Part shown: positions 41,509 to 50,413 of the stretch, in pieces | How the letters are laid out: each line of letters opens with the position of its first letter | Numbering within the stretch: the first letter of the stretch is position 1 | Assembly (NCBI GenBank): GCA_002371465.1 | Contig: DFIU01000006.1 | Span: forward strand, 1-64,000 | Direction: 5' to 3' | DNA: 64,000 bases | Origin: Lachnospiraceae bacterium UBA3689 | GTDB lineage: Bacteria > Bacillota > Clostridia > Lachnospirales > Lachnospiraceae | Notes under the pieces: model-generated | The model's database searches: none | Told to the model about the DNA's origin: nothing | The model's input: only the letters and a program-made list of their open reading frames with translations | Position numbers and translations under genes: made by a program

Positions 41509-42923
41509 AACCGGTTCTCCTTTTTTTCTTTTTTCTTTCTCATCAGTACCCTCTGGTAGCGCTCCGTCTCCTTTGCAGCCACACCGCTTAAGACGAGGAG
41601 GGAAATCAGGTTGGGAATGGCCATCAGGGCATTCATGATATCGGAAATATTCCAGACCAGGTCCAGGGACTGGGTCGCCCCCACGAAAACGATCAGGGAA
41701 TAGACGATCCGGTAGCCCATGATCAGGCGGCGGTTGCCGCGGACCAGGTATTCATAGGACTTCTCCCCCTGATATTCCCATCCGATGATGGTCGAGAAGG
41801 CGAATAGAATGATGCTGATTGAAACCAGCCATCTGCCTAAAGGACCGACCGCTGATTCAAATGCCGCCATGGTCAGGGCGACACCCTTTAGGGGCAGCCC
41901 GTCCGGGCCGACCATCCCCAGAACGCCGGAAGCGGCAATCGCAAGACCGGTGATGGTGCAGACCACGATGGTGTCAAAGAAGATGCCGGTCTCCGAGATA
42001 TAGCCCTGCTGAACCGGATCATCGGTCGCCGAAGCGGAAGCCGCAATCGCGGCAGAGCCCAGGCCCGCCTCATTGGAAAAGACGCCCCGGGCAATGCCGT
42101 AGCGAATCGAATTCATCAGCGTCGCCGTAATGGTTCCTAACACGCCGCCCCCGATCGCCCTGGGATTAAATGCCATGACAAAGATCTGCTCCATGCCCGT
42201 CGGCAGGTTGCGGTAGTTGACCGCAATGACGACAACGCCCATGACCGTATAGAAAACTGCCATGAGGGGCACAATGACCGAAGAGACTTTGAAGATGCTC
42301 TGAATGCCGCCGACTACGACCAGGAGGGTCAGGGCGGTCAGAATAAGCCCCGTGATCCAGGTCGGCAGGCGGAAAGACTGGCGGACGGCGCTGGCAATGG
42401 AGTTTGCCTGGGACAGATTGCCAATCCCAAAAGAGGCAAGAGCCGCAAAAAAGGCAAAGAGAGCGGCTAAGATAAGACCAAACCGTTTATTGCGAAAGCC
42501 ATTTTTCATGGTATACATGGGGCCGCCCGCCATCTCGCCGCCCGCGTTTTTCTCGCGGTACTTAAAGGCAAGCATACACTCCGTGTACTTGGTGCTAAAA
42601 CCGAAGAAGGCGGAGATCCACATCCAGACGAGGGCGCCCGGACCGCCGGAGTACATGGCGGTCGCCACGCCGATGATATTGCCGGTTCCGATCGTCGCGG
42701 CGAGGGTCGTCATCAGGGCCGCAAAGGCGGAGACATCCCCGTTCTTGCCGCTCTTTCTCGCCTCCGGGCTCAGGACGCTTTTTAAGGCATAGCCCAGGTT
42801 CCGCACCGGTACGAATTTCAGCCGGAAGGACAGGAAGACCCCCGTCCCGACTAAGAGGATCAGCATGACCGGTCCCCAGACCGCGTTGTCGATCCTTGTT
42901 ACAAGTTCATTGAGCTGGTCCAT
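41505..42923 (-). CDS. Sodium:alanine symporter (AGCS family)
   Basis: Membrane transporter of 472 residues with about eleven helices. AGCS signatures are visible: TLAATIGTGNIIGVATA near residue 73-90, GGPGALVWMW, and SNEAGLGSAAIAASAS in the second half. It should import alanine or glycine with sodium. The start is preceded by AAATGGAAGGGGATC, and the gene overlaps the end of the DUF624 gene by one base. The C terminus is lysine-rich. Confidence 0.92.
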   Translation of the reverse strand: MDQLNELVTRIDNAVWGPVMLILLVGTGVFLSFRLKFVPVRNLGYALKSVLSPEARKSGKNGDVSAFAALMTTLAATIGTGNIIGVATAMYSGGPGALVWMWISAFFGFSTKYTECMLAFKYREKNAGGEMAGGPMYTMKNGFRNKRFGLILAALFAFFAALASFGIGNLSQANSIASAVRQSFRLPTWITGLILTALTLLVVVGGIQSIFKVSSVIVPLMAVFYTVMGVVVIAVNYRNLPTGMEQIFVMAFNPRAIGGGVLGTITATLMNSIRYGIARGVFSNEAGLGSAAIAASASATDDPVQQGYISETGIFFDTIVVCTITGLAIAASGVLGMVGPDGLPLKGVALTMAAFESAVGPLGRWLVSISIILFAFSTIIGWEYQGEKSYEYLVRGNRRLIMGYRIVYSLIVFVGATQSLDLVWNISDIMNALMAIPNLISLLVLSGVAAKETERYQRVLMRKKKEKKENRL

Positions 42924-43540
42924 TATTGATCCCCTTCCATTTCCTTAAAGACCCGATTTAAAAGCGCCATGATGATGACAGCCGGAACCGAAAACCCGAA
43001 CATGACCATAAGGGGCATCAGGTAGAGCCAGAAGCTGTAGAGCAAAAGCCCCCAGACCAAAAGCAGGATCGCCAGGGCCAGGGATCTGGGAAGCCGGATG
43101 AGGCCGGTCAGCCAGGCGTTTTTTAAAGTCTTGCCGATCGGATCGGTGTAGCGGGACAAAAAAGCAAAGGTATAGGCCATGCCGACCAGAAGGATCAGGG
43201 CGAGGATAGCAAAGAGGACCAGAAATGCCGCTCCCATGCCGCTCCTCCTTAAGATCACAAAGTCAAGTACGCCGACCAGGATGACCGCAAGGTAGATCAG
43301 CCAGATCAGGGTCGCTTCCTTAAAATTTTGCTTAAAGGAGTGGAAATATTCCTTGGTCACCGCCCCCTCCCGGTCCCTGATGATCTTTAAGGCACAATAA
43401 TCAAGCGCCGTAAAGGCAGCCCCCGCCGTGATCACCGGCAGACAGAGCACAAGGGTCAGCAGGTTTAAGTAAAAGAGGTTAAAGACCTTGGCAAAAAATT
43501 CCGTCACCGGTCCGTCCACTTTAAATAGATTTCTGAACAA
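42923..43540 (-). CDS. DUF624 (YesL-like) membrane protein
   Basis: Membrane protein of 205 residues with about five hydrophobic segments and the DUF624 opening MFRNLFKVDGPVTEFFAKVFNLFYLNLL. Members often lie near carbohydrate or transport genes, but none has a proven role. It begins three bases after the DUF815 ATPase gene and overlaps the AGCS gene by one base, so all three are expressed together. Confidence 0.83.
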   Translation of the reverse strand: MFRNLFKVDGPVTEFFAKVFNLFYLNLLTLVLCLPVITAGAAFTALDYCALKIIRDREGAVTKEYFHSFKQNFKEATLIWLIYLAVILVGVLDFVILRRSGMGAAFLVLFAILALILLVGMAYTFAFLSRYTDPIGKTLKNAWLTGLIRLPRSLALAILLLVWGLLLYSFWLYLMPLMVMFGFSVPAVIIMALLNRVFKEMEGDQ

Positions 43541-43543
43541 GGC

Positions 43544-44860
43544 TCAATGCTCCTTTGCCCTACCGGCGATCTGATCGATGAACTGCTGCGCCGCCCGGCC
43601 CGAGAAGCCGCCGTGCTGCAGCTCCCACCTGGTCGCTTCCTTCTTCAGCTCATCCTCCGGCAGGTCGATCTCCGGGTACTTTTTCGCCAGAGCCGTCACG
43701 ATCTCATAGTACTCCTTCTGGTTGGGCTTAAAGTAGCCGATCGAGCAGCCGAAACGCGCGGCAAGGGACAGCTTCTCCTGGATGGTGTCGTTGCGGTGCA
43801 GGTCGTCATTTTCCGCCTCCGCCCTCCGGTCGTTCCAGGATTCCCTTACCAGGTGACGGCGGTTGGAGGTCGCGTAGATCAGAACATTGTCCGGCCGGGT
43901 CTCCAGCCCCCCTTCGATCACCGCCTTCAGGTACTTGTACTCCGTCTCCCCCTCGTCAAAGGACAGGTCGTCCATGAAAATGATGAAGCGGTAGTTGCGG
44001 TTCTTGATCTCGTTGATGATGCGGGACAGGTACTGAAATTCGTGCTTGTAAACTTCGATCATCCGCAGCCCCCGGTCATAGTACTCATTTAAAATCGCCT
44101 TGACCGAAGTCGACTTGCCGGTGCCTGCGTCCCCGTAGAGGAGGACGTTGTTGGCGTGCCTGCCGGAGACAAAAGCCTCTGTATTTTCCGTCAGCTTCTC
44201 TTTTTGCAGCTCGTAGCCGATGAGGTCGGACAGTCTCATATCCCCGGTCGCCGTGATCGGCTCCAGGATACTGACCCCGTCCCCATGATCCGCGACCCGG
44301 AAAGCCTTGTTAAGCCCCAGCTTGCCCACGCCATAGTCCCTGTAAAAACCGGTTACGATGGAATACAGCTCCTCCGCATCCTTAGCCTCTTCGATGTTTC
44401 CGCTTAAAAGCCGGACCTTGTCGCTGACGCTGCGGTTAAAAATGCGCTCCTCCTTGACCACTGCCCGATAGTGTTCGATGATCGTAAAGCAGTTGATCCC
44501 CAGTTCCTCTTCCAGAATACCGAAATCATAGTCAAAGAGCTGCTTAAAAATGGCAAGATCGCTCTTGGCAAATTCCGCAACCGTCCCCTCCGAAGCGCCC
44601 ACCTTCTCCGAAACTAAAGAAAAGGGGACTTCCGTTGTCGCCAGCAGGTAGGCAAGGTAATTGTGCCAGAGATTGCCGTTAAAGCCGTACCGCGTCGCCA
44701 CGTCCAAAAGGCGGTGAATCTGATCGTAGATCTCCCCGACCAGGTCCTCCTTCTCATAGGCTCCGCTGCTGAACCTGCGGCAGATATCGGAAAGCCGGCA
44801 GAGAATGCTGTCCTTGGGGATGGATCGGTAGATCACCAGTTTTGCTGTCAGCCGATACAT
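43544..44860 (-). CDS. DUF815 family AAA ATPase
   Basis: Soluble ATPase of 438 residues of the DUF815 family. The P-loop GDAGTGKST lies near residue 244-252, the Walker B-like segment is FIIFMDDLSFDEGE, and a C-terminal lid-type helical region follows. The N-terminal ~210 residues are family-specific helices. The role is unknown; partner proteins may be the membrane proteins encoded directly downstream. It has the first position of a five-gene run ending in the TPR protein. Confidence 0.87.
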   Translation of the reverse strand: MYRLTAKLVIYRSIPKDSILCRLSDICRRFSSGAYEKEDLVGEIYDQIHRLLDVATRYGFNGNLWHNYLAYLLATTEVPFSLVSEKVGASEGTVAEFAKSDLAIFKQLFDYDFGILEEELGINCFTIIEHYRAVVKEERIFNRSVSDKVRLLSGNIEEAKDAEELYSIVTGFYRDYGVGKLGLNKAFRVADHGDGVSILEPITATGDMRLSDLIGYELQKEKLTENTEAFVSGRHANNVLLYGDAGTGKSTSVKAILNEYYDRGLRMIEVYKHEFQYLSRIINEIKNRNYRFIIFMDDLSFDEGETEYKYLKAVIEGGLETRPDNVLIYATSNRRHLVRESWNDRRAEAENDDLHRNDTIQEKLSLAARFGCSIGYFKPNQKEYYEIVTALAKKYPEIDLPEDELKKEATRWELQHGGFSGRAAQQFIDQIAGRAKEH

Positions 44861-45017
44861 AAAACTTCCTCCTGAAAGCGCCGCCCCGGGCCGGCTCCTT
44901 TTGCGGCAGAATGAGTCGCAGAGAGAGCCCTCCCGGGGTCAGCATTATCATAATCTGTTTTATTGTATCATTGCAGCCGATAAAATTCTATACTTCACCG
45001 CGCAAAAGCCGGATGGG

Positions 45018-48000
45018 TCAGATTCCTCTGAAGGCAAATTCGAAGTGCAGACGACCGTCCGCTTTCAGTAAAAATTCCTCCTGGGTCTTGGCACCCCAGC
45101 TGTCATCCCCTCCGATTCCCATCTGGGCGAGGGCGCAGCGGATCCAGGTGAAGTGGACCTGGGGCAGCTCAAAGGCGTGCCTGGCGTTTTCCAGTTCGTG
45201 GGGGGACCAGGGCTGGGCGGAAAAGCTCATCTCATCCCCGGCAAAGACCAGACCCCTGCCGTTTTTGTCCGTGACCTTAGCCCAACGGACCCCGGTCTTA
45301 AGACCCGACTCCTGGGGCGTCAGATATTTGGCGACGGATTCAGCCGCCGTCTCCTCGTAGATGCCCAGCCTAGCTCCCTGGGTCTTATCCGCATAGGTTT
45401 CCTCCGGACCCAGACCGTACCATTTCACGCGGTCATAATCCGCGTTCATGCGGAAAATGACGCCGAACTCAGGCAGGTCTCCCAGCTCCTTTGTCAGGTC
45501 ATAATCAAGGCTTGTACGAACCGTTCCGTCCCCATAGACACTGTAGGTCAGATCGACCGCGGACGTCGGAATAGTCGGCAGCTGGTAGGTGTAGGTGACG
45601 TCGAGATGGTCCTCCGCCTCCTCAACTTTGGGGGCGTTGGACAGGTAGGGCATAGAGGCGTCCTTATTGATGGCGTAGAGACTCGCCGTCTTCCACTGGG
45701 CATAGCGCAGACCGAAGAGGTTGCCGTCGTCGTTGTTGGTCGGCGCCCTCCAGAAGTTGGGCTTGGGGATGCTCTCCAGCATTTCCCTGCCGCCGTAGTT
45801 ATAGGAGGTCATGCCCGCTCCGATCAGGGAGAAGAGCACCCGGAAATTATCTCCAACCACGCCCACATTAGCAAGGCCGTGGACCACTTTGAGTCTCGGG
45901 CGGGCATTTTCCTCATCCCTGCCCTCCTTAAAGAGCAGGCCATTGCCGCAGAAGGACCGCTGGATGTCCCCGGCATAGCGGCCCGCCAGGGTCAGGTTCC
46001 GCTCAAGGGCGTCCGTTTCTTTCTCATCACCTTCTACGTTAAAGACTGCCTGTCCGAAGGCGACCTCATAGCCCTCCTTAGCCCAGGCGGTATCCTCCTT
46101 TAAGACAAAGGACAGAGTGATGGCATATTCTCCCGCCTCTTCCGGCAGGGCAAGGGGCAGCTGGACCCGGACGCTCTCTCCCGGAGCCGCGGCGATTCCG
46201 GTCACCCGGCGGCGCAGGACCTTCTGTCCTTCCTTTTCCAGAAGGACATAGGCGTCATAGACATCGGTATTGATAAAGAGGTTCTTGTTCCTGACTTCCG
46301 CGACAAGACCGCTGTCTTCCCGCTCAATTCTGGCGCTGATCGCCTGATAGTTATACTTGACGGACTGCATCTTGGGCGAGGGCAGGCGGTCCTTGCCGTA
46401 GACGATGCCGTTGCCGCTGAATTCATAGTCACAGGGCCTATCTCCGAAGTCGCCGCCGTAAGCCTGATACTCCCTGCCGTAGCGGTCCCTGCGGTCGATG
46501 GACTGGTCGATGTAGTCCCAGATGAAGCCGCCCTGGTAGAGGGGCTCTGTATCCGCCAGGTCCGTATACTTGTACATGGCACCGCAGGAATTTCCCATGG
46601 CATGGGTGTATTCACAGCAGATGAAGGGGCGGTCCCGGTGGTCTTTGAGGAAGTCCTTAATCTGGTCCACCGGCGGGTACATCATTGATTCCATATCGGT
46701 CGTGTCATTGTAGCGGCGATCGTGGGCGATGCCCTCATAGTGGACCAGGCGGCTGTCGTCCAGCTCCCGGAATTTCTGACTCATCCGGTAAATGACGCTG
46801 CCGCCGTAGGATTCATTGCCGCAGGACCAGATGACGATGGAGGGATGGTTCTTGTCCCGCTGGTAGCAGGAGTTGACGCGGTCCAGCATTGCCGCCCGGT
46901 AATTTTCCCGATCTCCCGGCAGGGCATAGGATTCTTCCCTTAAGCCGCGGGCGATGGCGTCCCAGACGCCGTGGGTCTCCATGTTGTTCTCAGCGATCAG
47001 ATAAAAGCCCAGTTCGTCCGCCAGCTCATAGAGATAGGAAACGTCAGGATAGTGGCTGGTCCGGATCGCGTTGATGTTGTGCCGCTTCATGGTCAGGAGG
47101 TCCTGGCGGATCTCCTCTTTGGTGATCGCCCGGCCCGTCTTGGAGCTGAAGTCGTGGCGGTCGACGCCCCGGAAGACGATCCGCTTGCCGTTGATCTTCA
47201 TGAGGGTGTCCTTCAGTTCAAAGCGGCGGAAGCCAACCTTGACCGGAATGACTTCCTGCAGGACACCTTCCGTGTCCTGAACCTCAATCTCCAGGTCATA
47301 GAGGTTGGGTTCCTCGGCACTCCAAAGCAGCGGTTCCTCTACCTTTAAGGAGACCTTCTCTTTCAGCGGAAGTGTCAGCTCCCTGGTTAAAACCGGGTTG
47401 CCTTCAAAACTTAAGGTCAGGCGGGCGCTGCCCTCTCCTTCCGAAAGGCAGGAGAAGTCCAGAGATCCGGACATAAAATCATCCGCAAGCGGGGTCCGGA
47501 TGGTCAGATCCCGGATGTGGGTCTTAGGCGTAGCGTAGAGATAGACGCTTCGGTAAATGCCCGAAAAGCGGAAGAAGTCCTGATCCTCGGTCCAGGAACC
47601 GGATGTGAAGCGGAAGACCCGAGCCGCCAGTTTATTCTCCCCATCCTTCAGATAGGGGGTCAGTTCATACTCGGAAGGATCAAAGCTGTTCTCGCTGTAA
47701 CCCAGATAGTGGCCGTTGAGCCAGACCGCAATGCCGCTCTCCGCCCCCTGGAAGGATACAAAGACCCGCTTGTCCTTCATATTGTCAGGCAGGTAAAAAT
47801 ATTTGACATAGCTTGCCGTTGGATTAAAGGCGGTCGGAACCTGGCCCGGTTCGACCTCCTCGCTGCCGTCCCAGGGGTACTGGGTGTTGCAGTACTGGGG
47901 AACGCCGTAGCCCTCCATCTCAATGTGGGCGGGTACCCGGATCGTATCCCAGGTGTGGCAGTCAAATTCTTCCCTTTCAAAGTCCCTGGGAGCGGCGTCC

Positions 48001-48173
48001 GGATTCTTCGCGTAGGCGAATTTCCAAAGGCCGTCCAAAGAGTAGCGGAAGCTGGTCATATCAAGACTTGCTTCCCTCCTGGACGCGAACCAGACATGGT
48101 CGGAATGAGCCTTCACCCGGCCCTCTCCGAATCGTTCCGGGTCGCTGATGATCGTTCTGTCAAAATCAGCCAT
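45018..48173 (-). CDS. lacZ: Beta-galactosidase, glycoside hydrolase family 2
   Basis: Large LacZ-type enzyme of 1051 residues that hydrolyses lactose to galactose and glucose. Domain order is sugar-binding jelly roll, immunoglobulin-like domain, TIM barrel, second Ig-like domain and the C-terminal Bgal_small_N domain. The acid/base glutamate is in IWSCGNESYGG and the nucleophile in FICCEYTHAMGNS. No signal peptide, so it acts in the cytoplasm. The start has an AGGAGG site. It follows an AraC-type regulator gene and belongs with galE, galK and galT. No lactose transporter is in the window. Confidence 0.95.
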   Translation of the reverse strand: MADFDRTIISDPERFGEGRVKAHSDHVWFASRREASLDMTSFRYSLDGLWKFAYAKNPDAAPRDFEREEFDCHTWDTIRVPAHIEMEGYGVPQYCNTQYPWDGSEEVEPGQVPTAFNPTASYVKYFYLPDNMKDKRVFVSFQGAESGIAVWLNGHYLGYSENSFDPSEYELTPYLKDGENKLAARVFRFTSGSWTEDQDFFRFSGIYRSVYLYATPKTHIRDLTIRTPLADDFMSGSLDFSCLSEGEGSARLTLSFEGNPVLTRELTLPLKEKVSLKVEEPLLWSAEEPNLYDLEIEVQDTEGVLQEVIPVKVGFRRFELKDTLMKINGKRIVFRGVDRHDFSSKTGRAITKEEIRQDLLTMKRHNINAIRTSHYPDVSYLYELADELGFYLIAENNMETHGVWDAIARGLREESYALPGDRENYRAAMLDRVNSCYQRDKNHPSIVIWSCGNESYGGSVIYRMSQKFRELDDSRLVHYEGIAHDRRYNDTTDMESMMYPPVDQIKDFLKDHRDRPFICCEYTHAMGNSCGAMYKYTDLADTEPLYQGGFIWDYIDQSIDRRDRYGREYQAYGGDFGDRPCDYEFSGNGIVYGKDRLPSPKMQSVKYNYQAISARIEREDSGLVAEVRNKNLFINTDVYDAYVLLEKEGQKVLRRRVTGIAAAPGESVRVQLPLALPEEAGEYAITLSFVLKEDTAWAKEGYEVAFGQAVFNVEGDEKETDALERNLTLAGRYAGDIQRSFCGNGLLFKEGRDEENARPRLKVVHGLANVGVVGDNFRVLFSLIGAGMTSYNYGGREMLESIPKPNFWRAPTNNDDGNLFGLRYAQWKTASLYAINKDASMPYLSNAPKVEEAEDHLDVTYTYQLPTIPTSAVDLTYSVYGDGTVRTSLDYDLTKELGDLPEFGVIFRMNADYDRVKWYGLGPEETYADKTQGARLGIYEETAAESVAKYLTPQESGLKTGVRWAKVTDKNGRGLVFAGDEMSFSAQPWSPHELENARHAFELPQVHFTWIRCALAQMGIGGDDSWGAKTQEEFLLKADGRLHFEFAFRGI

Positions 48174-48216
48174 TTCAGATACCTCCTGTCGGCATAAAAC
48201 TCCTGATTATGACCAA

Positions 48217-48225
48217 ATCATAGCA
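48217..48225 (-). promoter_or_regulatory. Extended -10 promoter of lacZ
   Basis: TGCTATGAT on the minus strand (TATGAT at 48222-48217) with no recognisable -35 box, 45 bases before lacZ. An extended -10 without a -35 box suggests dependence on an activator such as the AraC-type protein encoded upstream. Confidence 0.5.
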
Positions 48226-48313
48226 GGAATCCACTTCCGTTTTTTTGCATTCCTGACCAGAAACCGTGCGTTTTATCCCATCAAATCCCCTATATTTTTT
48301 TACTTTCCGTCAC

Positions 48314-48424
48314 TGCAGATCCTTAAGAATCTTCTATAAATCATCGTCGCTACAGATCGTTAAGAACCTTTTACAAACCATCGTCCATGCAGATCGCCAG
48401 AGACCTTTCACAAAACATCGTCGG
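48314..48424. repeat. Three tandem copies of a 37-bp repeat
   Basis: Units at 48314-48350, 48351-48387 and 48388-48424 share TGCAGATC, a TTAAGAA/CAGAGAC-type middle and CATCGTC near the end, with no bases between them. The third unit contains the last codons and the stop of the AraC gene. Thirty-seven is not a multiple of three, so it is not a protein repeat. Confidence 0.85.
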
Positions 48425-49358
48425 TCCAGCCCCTCAAGGCCTTAACCCTCAGGCCGCTGGTGTGCTCGGTATTAACGTGTCTCTTCTTCCACCTTAGGGG
48501 AGAGTCATCCATAAAATGCCGGAAGTTGCGGTTGAAGGTCGACAGGGTGGTAAAGCCCGCCTTCTCCGCGACCAGGTCCACCGGAAAATCTGTCTTCAAA
48601 AGCATGGTACATGCCTGCTGAATCCGGATCATATTGAGGTAATCGGCGGGGGACATATTCATGCACTCCTTGAAGATTCTCCGGAAATGGGTCTCCGATA
48701 CATGGAAACTGCCCGCCAGATCCCCAATGGTCAGGGGTTCCGAAAAATGCTTCTGGATAAAGTCAAGAACGCCCCGGATCTGCTGCTTGCTGTGCCGGTG
48801 TTCCTCGTCCGGATTAGCCTGGTCATAAGCCCGGTTGTTTCTTGCCGTCGCCATCAGGATCTGCATGACATAGGCGTTGATCATTTCCCGGGCGTAGGGC
48901 TCATTTTTCTCCCTTTCCCGCAGGATGCCCTCTGCCGCAGAGACAATTTCCGGACACTGGTCCGCCTCTTCCAGAAAATATCGGACACCGATCCGGTTCT
49001 CGGTCTTTGCAAGGAACTGGGGATCATCTGGAAATGCCCGCAGCAGATAGCTGTGGGCGTCGATGAAGACATAGCTCCAGAGGGAATAGGCCCCCGGCTC
49101 ATTGACCGTATTGTGGGGGACATTCTGGGGGACGACCGAAACCATGCCCGCATGGTAGGGAATTTCCTCCTCTTCGTAGATCATCTTCCCGCTGCCCTCC
49201 AGGCAGACACCCACCTCCATCACATTGTGAAAATGCAGGTTGGGAGCACCCTTGCCGTAGACCCGCCTCCACGCCTCGCCGCCGAAAGCAAGGACCGGGT
49301 CCCGCTGCGGCATATCGTAGAAGCGAAAGTCCAGGGGCTGCTGCTTCGTCTTGGCCAT
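48408..49358 (-). CDS. AraC family regulator of the lac/gal cluster
   Basis: Regulator of 316 residues with an N-terminal cupin-type sensor domain (HFHNVMEVGVCLEGSG near 43-58) and two C-terminal helix-turn-helix motifs (IGDLAGSFHVSETHFRRIFK and VDLVAEKAGFTTLSTFNRNF). Such proteins usually sense a sugar. It begins one base after the galE stop, and its ribosome site lies in the last galE codons, so it is translationally coupled to galE. LacZ is the next gene. The last codons belong to a tandem repeat. A role in activating lacZ is inferred. Confidence 0.9.
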   Translation of the reverse strand: MAKTKQQPLDFRFYDMPQRDPVLAFGGEAWRRVYGKGAPNLHFHNVMEVGVCLEGSGKMIYEEEEIPYHAGMVSVVPQNVPHNTVNEPGAYSLWSYVFIDAHSYLLRAFPDDPQFLAKTENRIGVRYFLEEADQCPEIVSAAEGILREREKNEPYAREMINAYVMQILMATARNNRAYDQANPDEEHRHSKQQIRGVLDFIQKHFSEPLTIGDLAGSFHVSETHFRRIFKECMNMSPADYLNMIRIQQACTMLLKTDFPVDLVAEKAGFTTLSTFNRNFRHFMDDSPLRWKKRHVNTEHTSGLRVKALRGWTDDVL

Positions 49359-49359
49359 A

Positions 49360-50376
49360 TCAGTCTCCGTAGCCGTCCGGATTCCTGGTCTGCCAGTTCC
49401 AGGCGTCGCGGCACATATCTTCAATATTCTTCTCCGCTTTCCAGCCCAGTACCCGTTCCGCCTTGGAAGGATCGGAATAGCAGGTCGCGATATCGCCCGG
49501 CCTTCTGGGATCGATCACATAGGGAAGGTCCCTGCCGCAGGCCTTGTCGAAAGCCTTGATGATATCAAGAACGGAATAACCGACTCCGGTTCCCAGATTG
49601 AAAATCTGAACTCCCTTCAGGGTCTCCATTCCCCGGATCGCGGCGACATGACCCTTGGCGAGGTCGACGACGTGGATATAGTCGCGGACGCCCGTGCCGT
49701 CCGGCGTATCGTAATCATTTCCAAAGACATGGACCTTCTCCAGCTTGCCGGACGCCACCTGGGCGACGTAGGGCAGCAGGTTGTTGGGGATGCCCTTGGG
49801 ATCTTCGCCGATGAGGCCGCTCTCATGGGCGCCGATCGGATTGAAATAGCGGAGCAGCATGACATTCCACTTATGGTCCGCCTTCCAGATATCCGTCAGG
49901 ATCCGCTCCTGCATCGCCTTGGTCTCACCGTAGGGGTTGGTCGTCGTTCCCAGCGGGCACTCCTCCGTGATCGGAATCTGAGCCGGATCGCCGTAGACCG
50001 TAGCGGAGGAAGAAAAGACAATGTTGCAGCAGCCGTGCTTGCGCATGACGTCGCAGAGGGTCAGGGTCGACTCCAGATTGTTGTGATAGTATTCAATCGG
50101 CTTTCTGGTAGATTCGCCGACCGCCTTGTAGCCCGCGAAGTGGATGACCGCATCGATCTTCTCCTGATCAAAGAGATCGGTCAGGGCGTCGCGGTCCAGC
50201 ATGTCGATCGGATAGAACTTGGGCCGCTTGCCCGCGATCGTCTCGATCCGGTCTATGACCAGAGCCTTGGAATTGTAGAGATTGTCGGCGATGACCACGT
50301 CATAGCCTGCCTTGATCAGTTCCACACATGTATGGCTGCCGATGAATCCGGCGCCGCCGGTTACTAAAATCTGCAT
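49360..50376 (-). CDS. galE: UDP-glucose 4-epimerase
   Basis: Epimerase of 338 residues that interconverts UDP-galactose and UDP-glucose. The NAD-binding motif GGAGFIG is at 7-13 and the catalytic YxxxK appears as PYGETK near residue 150; SSSATVYGDP supplies the active-site serine. A strong AAAGGAGG site precedes the ATG. It lies 37 bases after galK and completes the Leloir pathway with galK and galT. Confidence 0.96.
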   Translation of the reverse strand: MQILVTGGAGFIGSHTCVELIKAGYDVVIADNLYNSKALVIDRIETIAGKRPKFYPIDMLDRDALTDLFDQEKIDAVIHFAGYKAVGESTRKPIEYYHNNLESTLTLCDVMRKHGCCNIVFSSSATVYGDPAQIPITEECPLGTTTNPYGETKAMQERILTDIWKADHKWNVMLLRYFNPIGAHESGLIGEDPKGIPNNLLPYVAQVASGKLEKVHVFGNDYDTPDGTGVRDYIHVVDLAKGHVAAIRGMETLKGVQIFNLGTGVGYSVLDIIKAFDKACGRDLPYVIDPRRPGDIATCYSDPSKAERVLGWKAEKNIEDMCRDAWNWQTRNPDGYGD

Positions 50377-50413
50377 CTTGTATCCTCCTTTGGTGATTTT
50401 GATTTTTAATCTA

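Noticed and set aside
48314..48424. The 37-bp direct repeats as a small CRISPR array
   Set aside because: The copies touch each other with no spacers between them, are degenerate and have no cas genes nearby.
48516..49559. Plus-strand frame of 347 codons opposite the AraC and galE genes
   Set aside because: Antisense shadow; no start signal and no recognisable domain.
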